Positions 48,601 to 54,800 of a stretch of 64,000 nucleotides of DNA are shown here, in pieces. The notes under the pieces are model-generated. The model did not search any database, was not told the DNA's origin, and saw only the letters and a program-made list of their open reading frames with translations. The stretch is taken from NCBI GenBank assembly GCA_964017185.1, contig OZ024877.1:4938006-5002005 (forward strand). The letters are read 5' to 3'. The number at the start of each line of letters is the position of its first letter. The stretch's first letter is position 1. This DNA is from Rugalucina vietnamica (Eukaryota > Mollusca > Bivalvia > Lucinida > Lucinidae). Both the position numbers and the translations under genes were made by a program.

Positions 48601-51600
48601 CCTTCCAGTCTATCCTTGATAAATAAATGAGCCATCTCATGAGAAAACCAACAATCTGCAGATGCGAAAACAAAGACGCAGATCATCAGCTTCGCGGTAA
48701 CCGCGAAGCTGATCAGCGCCTTTGTTCTCGCTACGTGGATAGTACAATTCCTCTACTTTCTAAATCCAAAATTTCACGTCTCCAGCCATCTTCTGTGCTT
48801 GTACAGCTAGGTTTGAGTCAGACCTGGTCGGAAACCACATTGTTGGTTTTCCCACGAGACGGCTCAAATGTCAGCAATATTTTTGTAGGTATCTTTTGAG
48901 AATATACAAGACGCCTTGTCAAACCTCCACTCGGACCTCAGACATGTCAGGGAAAAGGTATTTTTTTTATGCCCCAACTTTGAAAAACGGAAGGGCATAT
49001 TGCTTTCGGCTTGTCTGTCTGTGCGCGTGTGAGTGGGTGCGTCTGTTAGTCACTTTTGAATGGTACAAGCTAGGGATTTGAAATTTTATATGTGTATTCC
49101 TCATAAAAATAGTTGACTCGTATTTTTTTCATGTCCGAGTTATGCCCTCTTTCTGAGTTATGTCCCTTTGAAAATGAAATTTGAAAAGCTTTTGTGCTCA
49201 AAAAGTATTTGAGCTAGAGCCTTCATACTCGGTATACTGGTTGGAGCTGAGAAGTAGATGACCTGATTAACTTTTGAATACTTTACCTCATATTTGGACA
49301 AAAATACATAATTTTGAAATTTTGCTTGATTTTTCCACTTTACGGTGAAATTTGAAACTTTTGAACGGTGAATGTGAGGGTTTTGAATTTTCATATACAG
49401 ATTCCTCATGAAAAAAATAGTTGACCCGTACTTTTTTCCATGTCCGAGTTATGCCCCTTTTTGGGGGCATAGTGTTTTATAAACATACATTTCTAGTTTT
49501 AATTAATTATTATTTTATTTCATTTATTTTAGAGTGCGTAATGTTTCTGTTTATGATAACTGACATTTTTGAAAATGTTAATCAAAATTATATCAACTTA
49601 CACGTATCTTATAGTTACTTGTTTTATCTGCAGCAAAACCGGGTTTTCTTTTTTTATTCTAACATTTTCATGTAGCATACACAACTAGATGTAGGATATC
49701 CGTATACGTGTTAAACTTAATTACTCGTGTTGAGTTTCAAAATTAAAATGGATCGACATTCTATGTAAAAAATAAATCTTGTTTAAATTGATATGCTGTT
49801 TAGTGTACTTTTGCCTTAATGAAAATTCTTACATTCTCCGCAAATGAAAATTCTTACATTCTCCGCAAATGAAAATTCTTACATTTCTCCGTAAGTTTTT
49901 TCCCACCCCTCGGTTTATGGAGTGGGAATTTCTTTCTGATTGCGCCATTTCCTGGTCATTACCTACTTGTACCTTGTGACATTTCTCCGTAAAACCCACG
50001 TTTTTGTTTTTTCAGTTACTCGACCCATCTGTAAACAAGAACACCACTCGACCTATGGACAGTTTTCGTGTCATGGCTGAGAATTTCTTCTCGGCAGGTA
50101 CGTTTTGTTTTTGCTATTATTCACTTTTGTTTTGGGTTAATGGTCAATGACAAAACAGCAAAGTCTCGCATATAAGTGTAACAGGTGAAAAAGATGCAAA
50201 TAATCTTTTCGCCCAGACCGAGGATTGAACCAGGGTCTCCTGCGTGCTAATCCAACACTCTATTGTGCGTCGCTGTAAAAGCCGGCTTGTACCGCAAGGC
50301 GATACAAGTGTGTATTATACCTAGCACTACTACATATTCCCCCTCCATTTTAGATTCGTCCCCGAATCTCAATTAGACATTCACGAACCTAAACTCGACA
50401 CGGATGTGCTCCGAGCCATTGGGTGGGTCATTTAACGTTGGGCGCCAAATGTAACTGGTGAAAAAATTCTAATAATCTTTTCGCCCCGGCCAAGGATCGA
50501 ACCAGGATCTCCTGCGTGCTAATCCAACACTCTATTGCGTCGCTGTAAAAGCCGGCTTTTATAGCGACGTGGTAGAGTGTTCGCTTAGCACGCTGGAGAA
50601 CCTGGTTCGATCCCCGTCAGGGAAGAAAGAATTTTTCTTCGCCCGTTTCTTCGCCCCACGTTGGGCGCCAAATGTAACAGGTGAAAAAGATGCAAATAAT
50701 CTTTTCGCCCAGACCGAGGATTGAACCAGGGTCTCCTGCGTGCTAATCCAACACTCTATTGCGTCGCTGTAAAAGCCGGCTTGTACCGCAAGGCGATACA
50801 AGTGTGTATTATACCTAGCACTACTACATAAGTACTTGTAAAATCACTGTTTCTGTAAACAACCAGATTTATTGCAACAAGGTAACACAGTACATATACT
50901 AGAATTTGCCCCTAACTTGTTAAGCTGAATTTAACACATTCTTTATTTTCAGCTTTAGAAGTGATTGGAGAACAAGAAAAAGCTTTACAAGACACTCGTG
51001 CCTTCTTCAACAAGACAGCTGCCTATTTTGCCATAGAAAATGCAGTATGTAGATTTTACATTACGAAAACGTCCCCATGCAATTCAATAAACAGAGATTT
51101 TTTGAGCTTTAAAAATTGAAAATTTTCAGCTGAAAAAAAAATGATTTTTTTCTTATTTTTGCTCAAAACATAGATTGTGGGTACACGTTAGAACCGCCTC
51201 GCCGAGGCGGTTCTAACGAGTACCCACAATCTATGTTTTGGAGCAAAAATAAGAAAAATAGGTATACCCCTGCATACCCCAGCTTTGCTATATAAAAGTG
51301 GTGTTTAAGGGGGTATACATTACAGGGACATGTTTTCATGATGGTAAACTTAAAATATAAACATTTGTGTATTCGGATGTTTCACGACTTTACTTTGTGG
51401 AATATACTAATAGTGACTTGTTTTATTATAAAATCCCTTTGTGTGCAGGAAGGGAAGCAACCACAATGAGATAAAGTCTGTATTTTGTGTTAAATAATCA
51501 TATATTTTTATGAGTATATTTCCTTTTCAACAACGTTGATAAATCACTTCATTACAGGTCAGTTCACGGTAATTCTTCGTATATTTCTTTTTCAACAACA

Positions 51601-54600
51601 TTGATGAATCACTTCATTACAGGTCAGTCCACAGCAATTCTTCCAGATCTGGGCTGTATTCCTCCATGACTGTAAATACTTCTGGAAACTTGCTCACAGG
51701 CGATTGGCTAAGGAGAGATTCGAGCTGGAATTCAAATACAAGGGACAAATGGTATCTTTGATTGATTGGTCTCTCTTTAAATTTCTAATTTCATTACACA
51801 AGGTATAACACTTTGAAGTATATACGACTGGCTATATAAAAGAACGTAGTCACTTGTAACGCACGGTAATTCAATGGTATAGTGTTAGATTCTAAATCGA
51901 GCGAATCATCCACTCCTCATAATACTGACACTTCCTTAGTAAAGGTTGGGTTTATACCGACTTGACTGAAAAATTGTTTACTTGGGCATTAAGCATTGGC
52001 CAACTGAGTCTTGTTAAGTTTTGAAGTAGTTAATCTACAACAATATATTATGACATGATAAAGTTGATCTATATAAATACATCAAACTTTGTTTATATTT
52101 TATGCATTTCAGTCTGCTTGCTCATTGCATGGATATGGAACTTTCCGAGCTGGAGTCATCAAGGGATTAAATGATGGTCATGATATAAAAACCTCAACAA
52201 CTCTTAGAAACGTTGATAACTGGGTGAAAAACCTTGACGAATCTCCAGCAATACCACCTCATCCACACCCAGAAGACGAGCATGATGGTAGAGAAGTAAC
52301 TGACACAATGCAAAGATCTCCCTCCCCTAAAGCACTAACCAATACTCCGCCGCTATCAGAGGGTATTCATAAACCACTGCCTAAAGCACCCATAGCTTCA
52401 CCGACTACGCAACCTGTGCCAAATGGATCCCTACCGAATTACGAAAATCAGGCTGAATATAACAAACAACATTCTAAAGCCAATGCAAACCTTTCAACAT
52501 TTGGCACTCCAAAGTTTCAAACGGATACGAGAACACCAGCCACGACTGAAACAGAACATTCAAAGAAATCACAACAGTTTTCTCTGAAAGCCTGGTTAAA
52601 ACGGGAAAGGGAACAGGTTAGGCGTGATGTAGAAAACGATACAACAGCTTCAAATAATGGACAAAAACATAATCAAAGCCCTGCTAGATCTTTCACCAAA
52701 ATGTTTCAGAAACTTGGTGGAAGTTCTAATAAGAAACAAACTGATACACCAAAGAGAAGTAAGACTAACAAGAACATGACTACACCGCCAGCAAAACCAG
52801 CTCGGCAACAGTATGTTCAGGAAATAAGCGCGCCTTATGCTGTTGTTCATAAAGAAATTGTGAGTGAAAATAATGTCCTCGTCGCTAAGGAGGTTCCAAG
52901 TAGTAAAACAGCGGATACCACAGGGCATCCATTTAACAATGACAGAAACGTTACCGAAGATGTGATCTCACCAATAGATGAACACGAGGAGGAACCATGC
53001 AATACAGATCAAAGTGTAAACATGGTCAATCCGTATAGCCCTAAAACACCAGAGGTGTTCAGAGTTCCTAAAAGTGATATGAACAATAATGAGAATAATA
53101 AGATAAACTCTATAGCCCAAAGGCCATTAAATCTGAAGGCAGACAATACGTCTAAGCAAAACACAGGGAGTTTTGGGTTGTCTGAAAGTGATCCAGTGTC
53201 AGAAAGCCCGGGATATCTTCTAAACGGGCATGGAACTTCACATGTACGGAGTGATTCGCTGTTGACGCCAGATTCAGACAGGGTGCTTGCACAGACAGTG
53301 CCTGTGTATAAGGCTAAAATCATCAACAACTATGAGAACCAGGGTAAATTTGAAATTGTCCATGCTGTGAGACAGCAAGCCGAACCGCTGAAACCAATGC
53401 AGAAACATGGTGTACCGCATGAACATGACAAATACGACAGTGAGAAAGTAGGAAGTCCATACTCCCACAAAAATCTAATTCCATTTGATCATGTCGATAC
53501 ACCTCAAAGTTTTCATACTCCACAAAGCTCACACCAAACACCATTTCAGACTCCTCAAACCTCTCCCTTTACAACACCACAGAAATACATGAAAAACAAT
53601 CCAACACCACCTAGTCATAAAGTTCAGAACAGTCATAGAGGTACATCTAGACAAAACATTGAGAGAAAACGAGACATTATGAAACGTGGAAACTTCGGAA
53701 ATGAAAGGGAAACTCCATATTCTAGTTCTCGAGAAAGAAGTTCTGACAGCTCAAGATACGCAACTCGTGAGAACAAGTCTACGTCAGATGATCGCTCTAT
53801 AGGAGCTTTGATAAATAGATTTGATATGCAAAACAATAATACTAATCAATGGCAAGGTGGTTCAAATCCAAATGCAACAAAAATTGAAACATCAAAGCAA
53901 GATACACTGTCACCTAAACCAGTTACTATGACATCCACGCCAGTTGTTCATAGAAGGGAAATGAGTGGAAATTTGGAGGAGATCAATGAAGCATCTCCAC
54001 CTTTGCCTCCCAGAACGGATAGGCCAAAACTGAAACCTAGCGAAGCCAGTGACTTGCAGAGAACGCCACAAAAATCTCCATATACACCACAGACTTTAAC
54101 CTCGTCGACTACCCCGCATAACATGTGCTCAGCGACTACACCACAAAACCTGTCTTCAGCGACCACCCCTGTGCAATATTACGATTCCTACAGCATGCAT
54201 CAACCTCAGAGAGACAATCAAAATCCATATCGATTCAACGCTTCAAATTCATACAGTTCACCCCAAACACAAAGCGATGTTTCTAAGAACTTCCAATCAC
54301 CTTCGACTTACAACTACGGACCTCAACATGATGCAGATCAATCAAACCGTGTGAATAACAATGTCAAATCACAAACGTCTTATGCAGCCATGGATAACAG
54401 TGAATTTATCAGTGACGCTTTCAGGGGCGATAACTACAGTGTTCAACTTCGGCGTGCAGCAAATCATTCTGCGTTTGACAGATACGGACAATCAAAGTTT
54501 TCTCCGTATCAGACACGGACAGCCCCTTACAGCGATTCCCCTGGTTCTATGGGCGAAACCATGCATAATGTAAATGACCAGGAAGGAATATCTTACATGG

Positions 54601-54608
54601 AAATCTAA
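33887..54608 (+). CDS. Formin-family protein with DEP and FH2 domains (14 coding exons)
   Basis: Actin filament nucleator or elongation factor of the formin family, acting in the cytoplasm. Coding exons: 33887-34889, 36021-36206, 39264-39333, 39736-39823, 40298-40505, 40848-40964, 41469-41517, 42067-42196, 48160-48288, 48889-48957, 50016-50097, 50953-51044, 51623-51751 and 52113-54608. All introns are GT-AG and all phases agree, giving about 1,615 aa. DEP is at about residues 13-70, a coiled coil at about 262-312, a short PPPLPPRP stretch at 357-364, and FH2 at about 386-784 with TIWHSMMEPKID, ERSKRI, GNYLN (588-592), TLLEFVLKTYC and FFQIWAVFLHDCKYF. The 831-residue tail is polar and disordered. 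Not assigned to a formin subclass. The true N-terminus could lie further upstream, because a splice acceptor abuts the ATG. Confidence 0.85.
34890..36020 (+). other. Formin intron 1
   Basis: 1.1 kb. Contains a tandem duplication of about 43 bases (GGCACTCCATTGTATATGGA occurs twice, about 35585-35670). No other feature recognised. Acceptor CACCAGCAG at 36020. Confidence 0.7.
36021..36206 (+). CDS. Formin coding exon 2: short proline-rich (FH1-like) segment
   Basis: 62 codons in phase 1-1. One proline run DQPPPLPPRPGRGDRP is the only FH1-like sequence, far shorter than in Dia-type formins. It ends with LPWTRVILKDEG, the usual lead-in to FH2. Donor GAGG|GTGGGT. Confidence 0.8.
36274..36472 (+). 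repeat. TRIM-A left LTR (199 bp)
   Basis: TGTAACGGGATAGTCTCCC to GTTCGTTACA (TG...CA ends). Nearly identical to 36578-36775. The right LTR is followed by TAGG, which also precedes this copy (A ambiguous, so ATAGG). Confidence 0.9.
36578..36775 (+). repeat. TRIM-A right LTR (198 bp)
   Basis: Second copy of the LTR, with one deleted T and two substitutions relative to the left copy. Confidence 0.9.
36967..37372 (-). mobile_element. Family A MITE split by a family B MITE
   Basis: TGAGCCGTCACATAAGA is continued at 37212 by CAACAATCTGCATATGCAAG and the family A body (CGATAGTACAATCC, GTGACAGTACAGACCG, GTTTTCTCATGC). The interruption is family B. The hairpin part is reduced. Confidence 0.75.
36984..37211 (-). 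mobile_element. Family B piggyBac-like MITE, copy 5, nested
   Basis: TTAACTCATTAAGCCTGGCG to CAAATATGGGTTAA, with an intact GCCCCAGATGTGACGCCGC hairpin. A single TTAA of the host MITE became two, which documents TTAA targeting. Confidence 0.85.
37808..37950 (-). repeat. Family D fragment
   Basis: GGTCATCAGGAAAACATGTC, then TTGTGGGTACTCGTTAGAAC and the GCCTCGGCGAGGC palindrome centre. Lies in formin intron 2. Confidence 0.65.
37951..39263 (+). other. Distal part of formin intron 2
   Basis: AT-rich intron sequence with no recognised element. Ends in CTATTTTCAG before exon 3. Confidence 0.6.
39264..39333 (+). CDS. Formin coding exon 3: start of FH2
   Basis: RDEQTTIWHSMMEPKIDTEEVE. The tryptophan and E-P pattern is the FH2 N-terminal (lasso) signature. 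Donor AAAG|GTATAC. Phase fits exons 2 and 4. Confidence 0.8.
39374..39607 (+). repeat. Degenerate family A copy followed by (GA)n
   Basis: GGGCTTCGGACCAGGTTTG, GAAACAAAAGGCGTTGGTCAGC and GATCTGCGCATTTTTG are remnants of family A. A GA microsatellite (39559-39607) follows. Lies in formin intron 3. Confidence 0.6.
39736..39823 (+). CDS. Formin coding exon 4 (FH2)
   Basis: LFRTPEVSPTDGATLYDDLI and IRRGRSRYQ. Acceptor ATTTTTCAG, donor CCAG|GTATAT. Confidence 0.75.
40298..40505 (+). CDS. Formin coding exon 5 (FH2 knob region)
   Basis: LVSIYDGERSKRIIACMRCL continues to SLAELLELMASVADIERILY and HVRKKGAG. It matches the FH2 block usually read as LDxKRxQNIxIxL. At the position of the conserved isoleucine of that block my alignment puts alanine. 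Confidence 0.85.
40848..40964 (+). CDS. Formin coding exon 6 (FH2)
   Basis: QLDHPEYLMFELSKIDHFRD and RLEFLRFRYKMQWHLFEI, matching the FH2 stretch LxxPExFLxxLxxIPxxxxRLxxLxFxxxF. Confidence 0.85.
41012..41250. mobile_element. Family G inverted-repeat element, copy 1
   Basis: CCCAGTTGTTCAAAATTAAC at the left, AAGTTTTGAACAACTAGCCC at the right. It contains a hairpin of about 80 bp built on GATAAAATGTGAGAATCCTT (about 41078-41160). Lies in formin intron 6. Confidence 0.7.
41469..41517 (+). CDS. Formin coding exon 7 (FH2)
   Basis: Only 49 bases: DQQLRELRTACDEIMN between TCGTTTAG and AACAG|GTAAAA. Phase 2-2 agrees with its neighbours. Confidence 0.8.
41825..42048 (+). mobile_element. Family A hairpin MITE, right end truncated
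   Basis: TGAGCCGCCTCGTGGGAAAA to TTGTTGGTTTTCTCA. The perfect hairpin on GGCGCTGATCAGCTTCGCGG is intact. It stops 18 bases before the formin exon 8 boundary. Confidence 0.85.
42067..42196 (+). CDS. Formin coding exon 8 (FH2 core, GNYLN)
   Basis: ISLKNLLETLLSIGNYLNGS, then DGYHLDVLNRLKETQDR. GNYLN is the most diagnostic FH2 motif. The residue before LKETQ is arginine (R610) where most formins have lysine. Confidence 0.9.
42346..42407. mobile_element. Miniature hairpin insertion (family H), 62 bp, TSD TGCGTC
   Basis: Perfect 26-bp arms (AGTAGTAATGGGTGTCACTA...) around a 10-base loop, flanked on both sides by TGCGTC. Shares only the outer AGTAGTAATGG with the copy at 2059-2107. Confidence 0.8.
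42454..47168. mobile_element. 4.7 kb non-coding TIR element rich in AAGGTCA motifs
   Basis: The left end TAGTAGAGTTGCTTATGTAA is matched by the complement ending CTCTACTA at 47168. The inverted repeat continues for about 160 bp (GTTAATCAGGGTTT, TATATACCAAAATGTTC, TTTCCTGCCATTTTTTC, AAGGTCAAGGTCAAAGGTCA). ATT borders both ends, a possible 3-bp duplication. No protein is encoded. The body contains a dozen or more AGGTCA/TGACCT clusters and five or six TTCATGAAT(A)TGCAAAT-like blocks. Confidence 0.7.
45945..47100. repeat. 546-bp tandem duplication inside the AAGGTCA element
   Basis: Landmarks such as CCATGTCCTGTCATTAACC (46118 and 46664), GTTGCTATGGCAACTCATTT and GAATTCAACCTCCCTCATGC recur at an offset of 546 bases. 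The first 60-70 bases of a third unit follow at 47037, before the terminal repeat. Confidence 0.85.
47396..48128. mobile_element. Family G inverted-repeat element, copy 2
   Basis: CAGTTGTTCAAAACCCTGTC at the left, TTAATTTTGAACAACTGGGC at the right. Inside are three tandem 41-bp units (CTCGTTAAGTGAATGTCCAC..., 47429-47551), the same GATAAAATGTGAGAATCCTT hairpin as copy 1 (about 47550-47632), and a third palindrome (47937-48077). Confidence 0.7.
47937..48077. repeat. Palindrome CAACCATGGTTTG...
   Basis: TCAACCATGG, GTGTTCAAACATTCG, TGGATCAC and GGAAGGTGTTTGAACAC pair with their complements around a GCGGCCTGCGGCC centre. Probably a separate hairpin element nested in family G copy 2. Confidence 0.7.
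48160..48288 (+). CDS. Formin coding exon 9 (FH2)
   Basis: DGRGTLLEFVLKTYCQVYEN and EVDIGCPTRFRLPEPSNMRH, 43 codons in phase 0-0. Corresponds to the FH2 TLLHF block. Confidence 0.85.
48629..48866 (-). mobile_element. Family A hairpin MITE (reversed), next to exon 10
   Basis: TGAGCCATCTCATGAGAAAA to GTTTTCCCACGAGACGGCTC. The right end lies 22 bases upstream of the exon 10 acceptor. Confidence 0.85.
48889..48957 (+). CDS. Formin coding exon 10 (FH2)
   Basis: VSFENIQDALSNLHSDLRHV and REK, 23 codons in phase 0. Acceptor TTTTTGTAG, donor AAAAG|GTATTT. Confidence 0.8.
48962..49487. repeat. Dispersed repeat bounded by TATGCCCC and GGGGGCATA
   Basis: The left end TTTTTATGCCCCAACTTTG and the right end TTTTTGGGGGCATAGTG are complementary at the edge. 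Internal motifs (CATGTCCGAGTTATGCCC twice, GTTGACTCGTA/GTTGACCCGTA) repeat. A repeat type I associate with bivalve genomes. Lies in formin intron 10. Confidence 0.6.
49818..49892. repeat. 25-bp tandem repeat, three units
   Basis: AATGAAAATTCTTACATTCT and CCGCA, three near-identical copies, running into family F copy 3. Confidence 0.9.
49893..49975 (+). repeat. Dispersed repeat family F, copy 3
   Basis: TTTTTTCCCACCCCTCGG, TTTATGGAGTGGGAA and TGCGCCATTTCCTGGTC, as at 751 and 11991. Confidence 0.7.
50016..50097 (+). CDS. Formin coding exon 11 (FH2)
   Basis: LLDPSVNKNTTRPMDSFRVM and AENFFSA. Phase 0-1. Acceptor TTTTTTCAG, donor GGCAG|GTACG. Confidence 0.8.
50177..50334 (-). repeat. TRIM-B LTR (3' LTR on the minus strand), 158 bp
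   Basis: On the minus strand it runs from TGTAGTAGTGCTAGG to CACCTGTTACA. Apart from a 2-base insertion it is identical to 50673-50828. Confidence 0.9.
50449..50550 (-). repeat. Diverged internal LTR-like unit of TRIM-B
   Basis: TGTAACTGGTGAAAAAATTC and CCAAGGATCGAACCAGGATC, about 85% like the LTRs. It is preceded on the + strand by the complement of the same primer site (GTTGGGCGCCAAA). Confidence 0.75.
50557..50631 (+). other. tRNA-Ala-like sequence (not a functional tRNA)
   Basis: TAGCGACGTGGTAGAGTG (box A-like), CGCTTAGCACGC (anticodon AGC position) and GGTTCGATCCC (a full box B match). Faces the opposite way from the tRNA-like parts of the LTRs, across a palindrome centred on AAAAGCCGGCTTTT near 50548. 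The acceptor stem is not paired. Confidence 0.65.
50673..50828 (-). repeat. TRIM-B LTR (5' LTR on the minus strand), 156 bp
   Basis: Same sequence as 50177-50334, directly adjoining the primer-site complement GGGCGCCAAA on its left. Confidence 0.9.
50953..51044 (+). CDS. Formin coding exon 12 (FH2)
   Basis: LEVIGEQEKALQDTRAFFNK and TAAYFAIENA. Donor GCA|GTATGT. Phase 1-0. Confidence 0.8.
51056..51345 (+). mobile_element. Family D palindromic element, full copy
   Basis: ATTACGAAAACGTCCCCATG to GGACATGTTTTCATGATGG. Large central palindrome GATTGTGGGTACACGTTAGA.../GCCTCGCCGAGGC. Begins about 12 bases after the exon 12 donor. Confidence 0.8.
51514..51643 (+). repeat. 65-bp tandem duplication of the exon 13 splice acceptor
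   Basis: Units 51514-51578 and 51579-51643 differ at about six positions. Both contain TTCATTACAG|GTCAGT. Only the second continues into the exon. After the first acceptor the frame would read GTC AGT TCA CGG TAA, an immediate stop. Confidence 0.9.
51623..51751 (+). CDS. Formin coding exon 13 (end of FH2)
   Basis: VSPQQFFQIWAVFLHDCKYF and WKLAHRRLAKERFELEFKYK, then GQM. It matches the FH2 C-terminal helix FFxxxxxFxxxFKxA. Donor AAATG|GTATCT. Confidence 0.85.
52113..54608 (+). CDS. Formin last coding exon: 831-aa disordered tail
   Basis: Starts SACSLHGYGTFRAGVIKGLN after TGCATTTCAG; TAA at 54606-54608. Rich in S, T, P, N and Q, with no globular domain seen. Short motifs recur: TPQ/TPQN/TPQS (about residues 470-500 and 680-710 of the exon) and PPLPPRTDRP (a possible SH3 ligand). 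A basic SLKAWLKREREQVRRDVEND lies near the front. The tail is more than half of the protein. Confidence 0.85.
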   Translation, partial: SACSLHGYGTFRAGVIKGLNDGHDIKTSTTLRNVDNWVKNLDESPAIPPHPHPEDEHDGREVTDTMQRSPSPKALTNTPPLSEGIHKPLPKAPIASPTTQPVPNGSLPNYENQAEYNKQHSKANANLSTFGTPKFQTDTRTPATTETEHSKKSQQFSLKAWLKREREQVRRDVENDTTASNNGQKHNQSPARSFTKMFQKLGGSSNKKQTDTPKRSKTNKNMTTPPAKPARQQYVQEISAPYAVVHKEIVSENNVLVAKEVPSSKTADTTGHPFNNDRNVTEDVISPIDEHEEEPCNTDQSVNMVNPYSPKTPEVFRVPKSDMNNNENNKINSIAQRPLNLKADNTSKQNTGSFGLSESDPVSESPGYLLNGHGTSHVRSDSLLTPDSDRVLAQTVPVYKAKIINNYENQGKFEIVHAVRQQAEPLKPMQKHGVPHEHDKYDSEKVGSPYSHKNLIPFDHVDTPQSFHTPQSSHQTPFQTPQTSPFTTPQKYMKNNPTPPSHKVQNSHRGTSRQNIERKRDIMKRGNFGNERETPYSSSRERSSDSSRYATRENKSTSDDRSIGALINRFDMQNNNTNQWQGGSNPNATKIETSKQDTLSPKPVTMTSTPVVHRREMSGNLEEINEASPPLPPRTDRPKLKPSEASDLQRTPQKSPYTPQTLTSSTTPHNMCSATTPQNLSSATTPVQYYDSYSMHQPQRDNQNPYRFNASNSYSSPQTQSDVSKNFQSPSTYNYGPQHDADQSNRVNNNVKSQTSYAAMDNSEFISDAFRGDNYSVQLRRAANHSAFDRYGQSKFSPYQTRTAPYSDSPGSMGETMHNVNDQEGISYMEI

Positions 54609-54800
54609 AATAGTCTTCTTACCCAGCAGGCACATAACGTCAGAATGACGTCACATCGACGTCGATGCGACGTCATGACGTCGCATCGACGTTGATATGT
54701 CGTCATTATGACGTCATGTGCCCGCTGTGTAAGAATTATGTTGCAGTTTTATATAAGACTTTGTATTGTGACAAATAGTTTACTTGATAAATAAAATATA
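54609..54800 (+). terminator. Formin 3' UTR with likely polyadenylation signal
   Basis: AATAAA at about 54790-54795, roughly 180 bases after the stop codon. The CRE-rich palindrome at 54619-54732 lies within this UTR. Confidence 0.55.
54619..54732. mobile_element. Palindromic MITE full of TGACGTCA sites
   Basis: TTACCCAGCAGGCACATAAC is mirrored by GTGCCCGCTGTGTAA. Between them GACGTC occurs repeatedly, with two perfect TGACGTCA (CREB/ATF-type) sites. Non-coding DNA-transposon derivative, 11 bases after the formin stop codon. Confidence 0.75.

Larger units (their letters stand above)
50177..50828 (-). mobile_element. TRIM-B: miniature LTR element with tRNA-Ala-like sequence in its LTRs
   Basis: Read on the minus strand: 5' LTR (50828-50673), a TT spacer, then TGGCGCCCAACGTGGGGC (ending at about 50653), a primer site of the tRNA-Lys type as I remember it. 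The non-coding interior ends in the polypurine stretch AATGGAGGGGGAA before the 3' LTR (50334-50177). The TAAG (or ATAAG) on each side is the target duplication. The LTRs have TG...CA ends and contain a box A-like AGCGACGCAATAGAGTG, an anticodon-loop-like GATTAGCACGC and a box B-like GGTTCAATCC, which together resemble tRNA-Ala(AGC). The interior holds a third, diverged LTR-like unit followed again by TTTGGCGCCCAACG. Lies in formin intron 11. Confidence 0.8.

Noticed and set aside
50557-50631. Possible functional tRNA-Ala gene
   Set aside because: Box B is full, but the acceptor stem is not paired and the unit lies within a repeated element.
52650-54166. Several antisense frames of 60-106 codons
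   Set aside because: Shadows of the long formin exon on the opposite strand.
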